Part shown: one piece after another, positions 1-5,522 of the stretch
Layout: each line of letters begins with the position of its first letter
Numbering within the stretch: the first letter of the stretch is position 1
Source: an uncultured Actinomycetes bacterium
GTDB lineage: Bacteria; Actinomycetota; Thermoleophilia; Solirubrobacterales; Solirubrobacteraceae
DNA length: 6,911 nucleotides
Direction of reading: 5' to 3'
Assembly (NCBI GenBank): GCA_937888775.1
Contig: CALAQT010000253.1
Coordinates: 1 to 6,911 of the forward strand
The notes under the pieces: generated by a model
Told to the model about the DNA's origin: nothing
Databases searched by the model: none
The model's input: only the letters and a program-made list of their open reading frames with translations
Program-made: the position numbers and the translations under genes

Positions 1-160
1 GGCCACCCGACCGATAACACCCCCCGAAATGTTCTGCCCAGCCCCCTTGACTTTCGGTCGCCAAACTCAGGGCCGGCCGACTGCGTACGGGACCGACCCT
101 CCGAATAAACCGTGAGGGTCTGTGGTGCGGCGGCCTTCCGACGCCCGCGGCGCCGACTCC

Positions 161-748
161 TCAGTCGGGAGGGACTCCCGCCTCGTCCTCGGGAAGCTGA
201 TAGTCGTCGACCGGGCTGGGGACATCGCGGATTGTGTACGGCTCGAGTAGGTGTTGAAGCGTCAAGAAGACGCCGCCGAGGACGTCGAGGTAAAGCCTGA
301 CCGGGCGGCCCTCGATCTGCTCGCGGTAGAACTTCTCGGACTCGGCGTGCGGTTTCTTGTCTGGCGGAGGTGGAGGAAGCTGGTCGGCGGGCCGCCAGAC
401 CCATTCGCTCAGCGGGAAGGGGAGCTTCCGCGGGAGCATGGCGCCCGGGCGGAGCACGACCGCGTCGCTCCACTGGTGATGGACGCTGTTTCGGACGTAT
501 CGAATTCCGCCCATGACCTCGGCGTTAGGGATGCGTTCGCGCCATCGGTACTTCACCGGCTTGCCGTCGAGTACGAGGTGGGCGTCCGTTCTGTCGTCGA
601 GCGCGACGGCCCAATTCAGCGCTTCGAACAGCGCGGTGTAACTGCCGATGGGATCGTTCTTGTTGGCGGCCGCGTCGAAGCGGTTGATCGCCTCGGTGCA
701 CCCGAGCAGCATCGCCTCGAAGGTGACGAGGTTTTCGTAGGGCTTCAC
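161..748 (-). CDS. Hypothetical protein with HEPN-like RNxxxH motif
   Basis: This is a 195-aa soluble protein of unknown function. The N-terminal part (about residues 3-52) and a later segment (about 137-170) look like amphipathic helices. Residues 80-92 read GGIRYVRNSVHHQ, so R86-N87-x3-H91 fits the R-polar-x3-H signature of HEPN-fold proteins, many of which are RNases in toxin-antitoxin or phage-defence systems. A proline run follows at 125-129, and the C-terminus is acidic and Pro-rich. There is no signal peptide or membrane segment. I chose the GTG at 748 because protein-like sequence begins there (VKPYENL); the open frame continues upstream to 1009, but that part is Arg/Ser/Pro-rich and looks non-coding. 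TTG codons at 778 and 787 are alternatives. No clear Shine-Dalgarno site supports any of them, so the start is uncertain. The HEPN assignment is an inference from one motif plus helical content. No obvious partner antitoxin lies beside it. The next gene upstream, ending at 909, has the same orientation. Confidence 0.7.
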   Translation of the reverse strand: MKPYENLVTFEAMLLGCTEAINRFDAAANKNDPIGSYTALFEALNWAVALDDRTDAHLVLDGKPVKYRWRERIPNAEVMGGIRYVRNSVHHQWSDAVVLRPGAMLPRKLPFPLSEWVWRPADQLPPPPPDKKPHAESEKFYREQIEGRPVRLYLDVLGGVFLTLQHLLEPYTIRDVPSPVDDYQLPEDEAGVPPD

Positions 749-908
749 CGGTCTGACGGTAGGGGTTCCGACGGACAAAGAAGGCAACGTCTGGTCTGGT
801 GCGGTCTCGGAGCCACCGGGACGACCGCTTTGATCCTTGCGCTCGCCCGGCGCGGGACGAGCGCTTCGGCGACCCTGCGCTCGTCTTGCCCGTGGCGGCT
901 CAGACCCT

Positions 909-1100
909 TTAGCGCACCGACTGCGGAGCCTCCGCCGGAAGTACGACTGCCCACTCACCTGTCCCGGGCTGCGAGTCGTAGCCCTCTGCCTCGATCCAGG
1001 CCTCGGCATCGTCGCGCGAGGGAAACGGCCCTACGGCCTTCACTGGCTCTGGCTTCGGCTGGCCCGTGAAGATCACAACGCTGTATGTGTCGATCGGCAT
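909..1100 (-). CDS. Small SPOR-like hypothetical protein (63 aa)
   Basis: This is a 63-aa acidic protein beginning MPIDTYSVVIF. The segment VGPFPSRDDAEAWIEAEG (residues 23-40) resembles the core of SPOR repeats, where a beta strand is followed by a [FP]xSRxDAE helix. SPOR domains bind denuded peptidoglycan, but this copy has no transmembrane anchor or signal peptide, so a cell-wall role cannot be claimed. The frame stays open upstream to 1382, but I start at the ATG at 1100 because a GAGGG ribosome binding site sits 5 nt before it and the protein-like sequence begins there. It is probably transcribed with or before the 195-aa gene 160 nt downstream; the sequence between them shows no gene. 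The function is unknown. Confidence 0.65.
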   Translation of the reverse strand: MPIDTYSVVIFTGQPKPEPVKAVGPFPSRDDAEAWIEAEGYDSQPGTGEWAVVLPAEAPQSVR

Positions 1101-1105
1101 CGAAA

Positions 1106-1110
1106 CCCTC
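1106..1110 (-). promoter_or_regulatory. Ribosome binding site deciding the start of the 63-aa gene
   Basis: The minus strand reads GAGGG followed by 5 nt and then ATG at 1100. This favours the short 63-aa product over the longer open frame that runs upstream. Confidence 0.55.
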
Positions 1111-1815
1111 GGTCGTAGGAGCACGGAGTGTGCCACCCAAATGTTCCCACCGCCCGCGATCGCTCGTCGCCGCCCCCGACCATCCGTCGGCGTTGTCGAG
1201 ACGCCGAGGCCCCAGTGCCGTCGGTGATCTGGCGTTAGCCCACGAGGCAGCGATCGACGAGCATGGGCAGGTGGTCGTTGGGACGGACGATCGCTTTCCA
1301 CTTGGCGAACACCAGGAACGCGTGATCGCCTTGGCGACAAAGCACTCGCCCGCCAGCTCGCGGCGCGGCCCGCTGCCTCCACGCGAATCTCCGCAAGCGA
1401 GCCGATCGCGCCCGGGCGATGAAAGCGGAAGCGACACGGACGCGTGCGCAGGACACGCGGCGCGACCGCGCCGGAGCCAACGTGGCGCCTGCTCGTGGAA
1501 AGTGGTCGCGGGCCCGGGGTCGACGCCGGTAGCCGCGGAGTCGAACCAGCTACCGCACGTGGCGCCGAGACGGTTTGGGCTCGCGATCGCGAGACGGACG
1601 CGATTCATCGATTACCGCACATTCGACGGCGCGCGGATCGCCGCCGGGAGCGTCGACCACCGCGGCCACCCTGTCCCTGCTGTGACGCCGGAGCGGGACG
1701 GGCGCCGTGCCGTCGCGACGGACCCACGGCTTGTCGCGAGCGTGTCGGAGTGGTCGAACTCGGCGCCGTTCTGCTCTGCGGTGAAAGCGAGTGCGTCGCC
1801 GGCGAGGGCCGACGT

Positions 1816-1992
1816 GATCGAGTTCGTTCCGGAGCGTCAGCGCTGCCGGCTCGCCGCGGACTTCCGCTTCGACCGGATCTTGCAAGGAGGCTGCTAGCAC
1901 CTGCGGCCCCACGTGCTCGAGTTCCGCGCTTAGGAGGTGACTCGCGACCGCTCACGAGATGCGCGTTCCTGGAGGAGAGCAGGAGCGCGCTG
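1816..1992 (+). repeat. Degenerate inverted-repeat copy 1 (decayed gene fragment)
   Basis: Three blocks here match the minus strand of 5111-5281. Block A, 1816-1833, matches 5135-5118 at 17 of 18 bases. Block B, 1856-1894, matches 5281-5241 at 33 of 39 aligned bases with one 2-nt gap. Block C, 1954-1984, matches 5236-5206 at 24 of 31 bases, and the match probably runs on to 1992. Between B and C this copy has about 55 nt more than the other, and the reading frame changes, so it cannot be an intact gene. Translated, the shared motifs are IE[FI]VP[ED]xQ, AD[FY]RFD and T[RG]CAF. Block A precedes B here but follows it in the other copy. A weaker B-like piece at 1610-1629 (DYRTFDG) suggests two adjacent degenerate units in this copy. 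Confidence 0.5.
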
Positions 1993-2296
1993 ACCGGCGG
2001 CGGAGTGCTGTTGGTCCTCACGAGCGGGCACCCGATCGGTGCGCAGATCGATTCCTGCTTCATCGCTCGCCCAGACGCGGTTGTCAAGATGCCACAAACG
2101 GCGGTGGCGGCGTCGCTCTCGCAGAACTGTCCGGGAGCTGCTGCGCGAGCCGATGTGATGACCCGGATGTGGCGCGAGGAGCGGGATCGCGACCATGGGG
2201 CGCGGGCGGACCGCTCGTCTCGTCGGGGTCGAGGGTCGGCGCCCGACGCCGACGATCCTCAGCCCGCTTCGACATGAAGACCGGGTCGTGCCGCAA

Positions 2297-2318
2297 GGCC
2301 GGCCAGCGAGTTCCGGCC
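2297..2318. other. Inverted repeat downstream of the operon, possible weak terminator
   Basis: GGCCGG and CCGGCC are separated by 10 nt and lie about 100 nt beyond the last stop codon of the four-gene operon. The six-base stem is perfect, but no T-tract follows on the minus strand, so intrinsic termination here is only a possibility. Confidence 0.2.
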
Positions 2319-2420
2319 GGGACCAGACATGGTTACGTGCCTATCGGCGAGCTAACGCTTAACGGCGCGGCCCCTCAACGCCAGCGGAACCTACCGCTCA
2401 GCCGTCTCGGGCGTCGCCGC

Positions 2421-2951
2421 TCAACCGCCCTGGGTGCACCAGCACGGTGACCTGCCAGTGACGATCGTGCAGCAGAAGTAGCCCGTGTCGCTATTGCCTG
2501 GATATACGCAGCAGGTGCCCCCTGCCGCGGCGCAGTATTCGCAGGGGCCGTTGTGCGCGCTCGGCTCGAAACCGGGGCAGTTGTCCTGTATGCACTGCCA
2601 GGCCCCCGAGCGCCCCACGATGGCGGCGACATCGAGGCACTTGGCTGTGAATCTGTTATCGGGCCCTGAGAGAGGCCTTGCTGGCCCGAGCAACGCGCCC
2701 GGTCCGAAGGTCAACGCGTACCAACTAAGGAAGCTGGAGCCGTTCTTGCAGGCATTGTAGTTGTCGCTGAAGTTCTTGCCGTTCGTCCACAAGCATCCGT
2801 CCTGGCAGGCGTGCGGGTCGTCGGCATGCGCGGGGGCGGCGCGGGCGAGCGGAAGCGTCAGGGCAGCAGCGGCGAGCGCCGCCTTGAGGCCCTGGCGCCG
2901 GGTGTGGGGCGCGGCGAGTCGGTCGAGCCAGTGTTCGGAGCCGGCGTTCAT
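2421..2951 (-). CDS. Tat-exported cysteine-rich protein, MauA-like in layout
   Basis: This is a 176-aa protein. The N-terminus carries a twin-arginine type signal: R18-R19-Q-G-L-K, then an Ala/Leu-rich hydrophobic stretch (about 23-36) and a likely cleavage site after AHA at residue 43. The predicted mature chain of 133 residues has 14 cysteines (49, 53, 68, 105, 120, 125, 137, 140, 147, 148, 160, 161, 170, 172), an even number that suits up to seven disulfides, and four tryptophans (55, 77, 118, 171). The methylamine dehydrogenase small subunit MauA is also Tat-exported, about 130 residues when mature, and held by six disulfides, with two Trp forming the TTQ cofactor. The C-terminal CCTIVTGRSPC recalls the CC...GR.PC stretch of MauA. 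I see no wider alignment, so homology is unproven. The ATG overlaps the upstream stop (ATGA), which points to translational coupling. It is the last gene of the operon headed by a MauE/thioredoxin fusion, and that context makes it a plausible disulfide client. Confidence 0.85.
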   Translation of the reverse strand: MNAGSEHWLDRLAAPHTRRQGLKAALAAAALTLPLARAAPAHADDPHACQDGCLWTNGKNFSDNYNACKNGSSFLSWYALTFGPGALLGPARPLSGPDNRFTAKCLDVAAIVGRSGAWQCIQDNCPGFEPSAHNGPCEYCAAAGGTCCVYPGNSDTGYFCCTIVTGRSPCWCTQGG

Positions 2952-3430
2952 GACGGGCCGAAGTTGAAGTCGGAGTTCGGCTTCAGGTAGTCGGTCACGT
3001 GCTCCGCCGCCTTCGCGCCGGCCACCTGGTGAGCGGTGATCGGGGCGACGACGCGCTCGGCGTCCTCGTTGGGCGCGCCCGGCGTGCTCCAGATGTCACC
3101 GCGCGTCGACCACGACGCCGCTTGCTCCTTCAGCGCCTCGCGCAGTTGGCGCTTGTCGGCCCCGTCGAACTTCACCCCGGCCAGCTCGTTGCGCATCTGG
3201 AGCAGCGCCTTGGCGATGTTATGGCAGCGCTGCGCTGCGTCGAGCACCGAGGATGTGAGTTGGCCGGTGGAGGGCTCGTACCACAGCGGGGCCGAATCGG
3301 GTTGGGCGGGATCGTTGAAGTGCATCAGCACGTCGATCGAGCTGATGTCGTCGAAGATCTGCCGCAGCCGCTTTCGCTCGTAGAGCACAGCGTGGACGGC
3401 CTTGAGCTCCTTGTTGGTCGGATGCGACAA
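2948..3430 (-). CDS. Hypothetical helical protein (160 aa), third gene of the redox operon
   Basis: I do not recognise this 160-aa protein. It has no signal peptide or membrane segment and only one cysteine (in AQRCHNIAKALLQMRNEL, a likely helix), so it is probably cytosolic and not itself a disulfide client. The sequence is mixed charged and mostly helical: an N-terminal helix rich in Lys/Arg (KAVHAVLYERKRLRQIFDD), a loop with PLWYEPSTG, two central helices, and a C-terminal helix around HQVAGAKAAEHVTDYL. The start is TTG at 3430, three nucleotides after the TGA of the preceding gene. The ribosome binding site is weak (GGGG within the end of the previous gene), so translation probably depends on coupling. 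Its stop overlaps the start of the Cys-rich gene by four bases. The tight fit suggests it acts with the exported protein, perhaps before export, but this is only inference. Confidence 0.8.
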   Translation of the reverse strand: MSHPTNKELKAVHAVLYERKRLRQIFDDISSIDVLMHFNDPAQPDSAPLWYEPSTGQLTSSVLDAAQRCHNIAKALLQMRNELAGVKFDGADKRQLREALKEQAASWSTRGDIWSTPGAPNEDAERVVAPITAHQVAGAKAAEHVTDYLKPNSDFNFGPS

Positions 3431-3433
3431 CGC

Positions 3434-3850
3434 TCAGCCCCGGGTCGCGGTCCAGTTGAGGGTGCCGGTGTCGCACGTGGTGCCCTGGAATCTCGTTTTG
3501 TCGCGGAACGTTCCGTGAGCCTGCTTGCCGCCGTCGCTGAACGTGCCGGTGATCTTCGGATAGGGGAGGCCCTCGCTGGAGGTGACGATCTTGTTGTGCT
3601 TGACCTTGATCGGGAAGCTCTGGGAGTCGTTCTCGGTCGCGTCGCCGATGTTGCAGTGAGTGGTGACCGACCAGGTGAAGTGCGAGAGGCCGGTGATCTT
3701 GCCCTTCTTGACGTCGGTCTTGAAGCGGACCGTGCCGTTCCCGTCGGCCCTGCCGTTGTATGTCTGATCGGCGGCGAGGGCGGCGATCGGGGCTGCGAGG
3801 GCGCCCACCAGTGCGCCGAGTAGGATTGCCTTGCGCGCGCACCTAAGCAC
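3434..3850 (-). CDS. Secreted beta-rich hypothetical protein (138 aa)
   Basis: This is a 138-aa exported protein. Residues 1-27 form a Sec-type signal (RCARK, hydrophobic ALVGALAAPIAALAA core) with likely cleavage before D28. The mature chain is made of alternating strand-like segments rich in Gly, Thr and Lys (for example TVRFKTDVKKGKITG and GTFSDGG) and has only two cysteines, C66 (THCNIG) and C126 (TTCDTG), which could form one disulfide. It ends GTLNWTATRG. The layout resembles small exported beta-sandwich proteins that I associate with Solirubrobacterales; no named domain is claimed. The start is GTG at 3850, overlapping the end of the MauE/thioredoxin fusion gene by 8 nt. A GGAGG site lies 9 nt upstream of the start, inside that gene. 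Its place directly after the redox membrane protein makes it a second possible substrate. Confidence 0.85.
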   Translation of the reverse strand: MLRCARKAILLGALVGALAAPIAALAADQTYNGRADGNGTVRFKTDVKKGKITGLSHFTWSVTTHCNIGDATENDSQSFPIKVKHNKIVTSSEGLPYPKITGTFSDGGKQAHGTFRDKTRFQGTTCDTGTLNWTATRG

Positions 3851-4829
3851 GTAGGAGCTCCTCCACGGCGCGGTCCCCGATCACGACCGGACTTGCGATC
3901 CGCCCGTCGGACCCGATGATGACGGCGCTCGGGACGCCATGGGCGTGGTAGGCGTCAGCCACCTCGTGCTCGCGCTGGAGCAGGACCGGGCCGAACGAGT
4001 AGCCGTTAAGCCGCGCGCGGTTCTCGGCTGCGCTGCCGCGGGTGACGAGGGCGACCTCGAGCTCGCCGACTCGTTCGGCGCTGAGCTTGGCGAGTCGCGC
4101 AACCAAGGGCTCGCAGGCACCGCAGTCGGGATCGGAGAAGGCGAGCGCGAGCGGCCGACCGCTCGTGAGGAGCTCGTCGAGCGAGCGGTGGCGGCCGTCG
4201 AGGTCTGGGAGCTCGAAGGGCGGCGCCGGCGATCGCTCGGGAAGGCCGGTCTGCTGGCGTGGCGCCCGTGAGTCGCCGACTGCCTCCTCGAGCGCCCGGA
4301 CCCGCGCGATGAGGCGCCCGTTCTGGTGGAAGAGCTGGTAGCTGAACCAGCCCTGGAGGGTGAGCGCCGCGGCGACGACGAGGGCGCCGGCGACGAGTAC
4401 GGGGTCGGCGCCGTCGAGCGCGGAGCCGATGCTCTCTCCCGGGCCAGCGGCAGCGATTGCCCCGGCAACCGCCGCGAGCGCCACGTTTCGCAGCAAGGAG
4501 CGGCGACCGATCGGCGCCGCGTGAAGCTGGCCGAAGCAATTGCAGTCGGGCTGCTCGCCACGAGCCAGCAATCGGGCGATGGCAGTTGAGAACACAAGCA
4601 GTGTCGCGGCCGCCGCGAGCCCGCCCCAGCGCGCGGTCGCGGTCGGAAACAGCAGGACCGCGATCGCCAACTCGACTGCCGGAAGCGCGATTCCACCGAC
4701 CGCGGCGATGCTCGGCGGGAGGCCGAACTCGACCATCGTCGACCGCGTACCGCGCCGATCGGCGAGCTTGGCTACGGCGGCAAGCGCGAAGATCACCGCT
4801 AGCCCGGTTTGAGCGATTAGGAGAGCCAC
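3843..4829 (-). CDS. MauE/DoxX-like membrane protein fused to a thioredoxin-like (TlpA/MauD-type) domain
   Basis: This is a 328-aa membrane redox protein. Residues 1-130 match MauE-type membrane domains: an N-terminal helix LAVIFALAAVAKLADR (11-25), further membrane helices at about 41-62, 66-88 and 113-129, and the family-typical cysteine motif C96-N-C98-F-G followed by QLHAAPIG and LLRNVAL. A fifth hydrophobic helix lies at 143-165, followed by a short coiled-coil-like linker (170-188). Residues 203-328 are a peroxiredoxin/TlpA-like thioredoxin fold: PPFELPDLDGR, then DPDC236GAC239 as active-site CxxC, and GVP300SAVII carrying the cis-proline. MauE and MauD act separately in mau clusters to mature disulfide-rich MauA; here both roles appear in one chain, with the CxxC probably outside the membrane. 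The CNC pair may relay electrons between quinone or another carrier and the CGAC site. The start is GTG at 4829, chosen because MauE proteins begin just before this first helix; the ribosome binding site is weak. It heads the four-gene operon and overlaps the next gene by 8 nt. Confidence 0.9.
   Translation of the reverse strand: MALLIAQTGLAVIFALAAVAKLADRRGTRSTMVEFGLPPSIAAVGGIALPAVELAIAVLLFPTATARWGGLAAAATLLVFSTAIARLLARGEQPDCNCFGQLHAAPIGRRSLLRNVALAAVAGAIAAAGPGESIGSALDGADPVLVAGALVVAAALTLQGWFSYQLFHQNGRLIARVRALEEAVGDSRAPRQQTGLPERSPAPPFELPDLDGRHRSLDELLTSGRPLALAFSDPDCGACEPLVARLAKLSAERVGELEVALVTRGSAAENRARLNGYSFGPVLLQREHEVADAYHAHGVPSAVIIGSDGRIASPVVIGDRAVEELLRA
3860..3864 (-). promoter_or_regulatory. 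Ribosome binding site of the 138-aa secreted protein
   Basis: GGAGG lies on the minus strand 9 nt before the GTG at 3850 and inside the 3' end of the upstream gene. It supports the GTG start and the 8-nt overlap between the two genes. Confidence 0.6.
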
Positions 4830-4831
4830 CT

Positions 4832-4843
4832 CTACATGTCCAT
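4832..4843 (-). promoter_or_regulatory. Three-codon upstream mini-ORF in the operon leader
   Basis: The minus strand reads ATG GAC ATG TAG, ending 2 nt before the GTG of the MauE/thioredoxin fusion gene and in a different frame. There is no strong Shine-Dalgarno site for either start. It could be chance, or a terminating ribosome could re-initiate at the GTG. Confidence 0.2.
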
Positions 4844-4868
4844 GCTTGGGTACCCCTACCCCGCAGGA

Positions 4869-4898
4869 ACACTAGCTGGTTCAACCGGTGGGGCGCAA
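4869..4898 (-). promoter_or_regulatory. Candidate sigma-70-type promoter of the redox operon
   Basis: On the minus strand TTGCGC (4898-4893) is followed by an 18-nt spacer and TAGTGT (4874-4869). The -10 keeps the TAnnnT pattern and the -35 keeps TTG. This would place transcription start near 4862 and give a leader of about 33 nt before the GTG at 4829. It is a pattern match only; short boxes like these are easy to find. Confidence 0.25.
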
Positions 4899-5110
4899 CC
4901 ACGCGGAGGCGATCGCCACGAACGGAGGTCTCGACGTGCCACGTGCCTCCGCAGCGTGCGTGATCAGGGCAGGCCGAGGAGCGCTTCGAGCCTGGCGCCA
5001 GTGCACACCCGGAATGCGCGAAAGGAGGAACTCCGCGTCGTGCCGACTGAGCCTCCCGACGCTGCTGCTTCCGTCCGAGACAGCGGCAGTGCGGGCCCCG
5101 ACCACCGGGG

Positions 5111-5281
5111 CTGCTGGTCCGGAACGATCTCGATCGTCTCGCAACGCTCCGAGCTGCGTATCGCAAACGACATCGAAGCAGGTGGGTTAGCCCGAGCTCC
5201 CAGCGTCCTGCTCGTCGCCACAAACGCGCATCCGGTGTTTGCAGACACCTTGCAAGCGATCCCATCGAAGCGGTAGTCAGC
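5111..5281 (-). repeat. Degenerate inverted-repeat copy 2 (decayed gene fragment)
   Basis: This is the minus-strand partner of the blocks at 1816-1992. It keeps a single frame across the matches: ADYRFDGIACKVSANTGCAF, then about 20 residues, then IEIVPDQQPR. The order of blocks is B (5281-5241), C (5236-5206), A (5135-5118). No start codon with a ribosome binding site precedes it and no family is recognised, so it is called a fragment. The two copies sit in opposite orientation on either side of the four-gene redox operon. Confidence 0.5.
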
Positions 5282-5522
5282 GACCGGCCCGAGCTGGCTC
5301 CTGCTGCTGGGGAAACGCAGCTGCCGTTGGGCAAGGGCCGGGCACACTTTCGCGTTCGTGCGTGAACGACAGCCGACCATCGGCCGGCGTTGTTGGCACC
5401 CGCCGGCTGCCAATAACGGACCGCTGTCGAGTTGGAAGCTTGGGGTTGTGCGGAGTTGGTCGGCGGCGCTTGGCGGCTGGTAGCTGGCTGCAGATGGGAG
5501 GCTGTGGTCGGATTGCTGGCGG

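Larger units (their letters stand above)
1101..2420. other. 1.3-kb stretch without an intact recognised gene; decayed coding remnants
   Basis: Long open frames exist on both strands, but nearly all are Arg/Pro/Ser-rich and look like by-products of high GC. Three things stand out. First, a plus-strand frame at about 1603-1897 has strongly G/C-biased third positions and reads like protein: it includes IDYRTFDGARIAAG, then IEFVPERQRC and ADFRFDRI. Second, a further piece in another plus frame from 1954 reads TRCAFLEESRSALTGG. Both match a minus-strand locus at 5111-5281. Third, the minus-strand tail at 1235-1345 (36 codons from a GTG, ending at TAA) has biased third positions, but it is too short to call and has only a weak ribosome binding site. 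I interpret the stretch as a graveyard of one or more broken genes. I recognise no family in it. Confidence 0.45.
4844..5522. other. Intergenic spacer between the redox operon and the IS110 remnant
   Basis: No intact gene is supported here. The stretch holds a candidate operon promoter and a degenerate repeat copy at 5111-5281. A long minus-strand frame crosses the whole stretch, continuous with one of the transposase frames, but most of it is Arg/Ser/Pro-rich. Only about 5095-5290 reads like protein, and its third-position G/C (roughly two thirds) is lower than in the intact genes. The 3' end of the insertion element probably lies somewhere in 5290-5522, but I see no terminal repeat that fixes it. 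Confidence 0.4.

Noticed and set aside
8..60. 7-bp inverted repeat CGACCGA ... TCGGTCG near the left edge
   Set aside because: It is short, widely spaced and not linked to any gene start or mobile element end; chance is a sufficient explanation.
166..180. Hairpin CGGGAG/CTCCCG with 3-nt loop as a terminator of the 195-aa gene
   Set aside because: It lies inside the last codons, before the stop at 161, and is not followed by a T-tract on the minus strand.
1530..1554. tRNA T-arm-like string on the minus strand (CTGGTTCGACTCC)
   Set aside because: It forms a small hairpin with GTAGC/GCTAC arms, but no acceptor stem, anticodon arm or D arm lies at the right distance, so it is not a tRNA gene and is weak evidence for an attachment site.
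1085..2277. Long plus-strand open frames suggesting one or two large genes
   Set aside because: Most of each frame is Arg/Pro/Ser-rich without protein-like texture, overlaps equally long frames on the other strand, and shows no ribosome binding site; only short segments look like former coding sequence.
2999..3823. 274-aa plus-strand open frame across the operon
   Set aside because: It is antisense to two genes with signal peptide and operon overlaps on the minus strand, and is explained by GC-rich codon structure.
2421..4829. A complete methylamine dehydrogenase (mau) cluster
   Set aside because: Only MauE/MauD-like domains and a MauA-like layout are present; no large subunit, MauG di-haem protein or amicyanin gene occurs in the window.
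4006..5334. 442-aa minus-strand open frame overlapping the MauE-thioredoxin gene
   Set aside because: It is an Arg-rich shadow in another frame of the fusion gene, which has recognisable domains and motifs.
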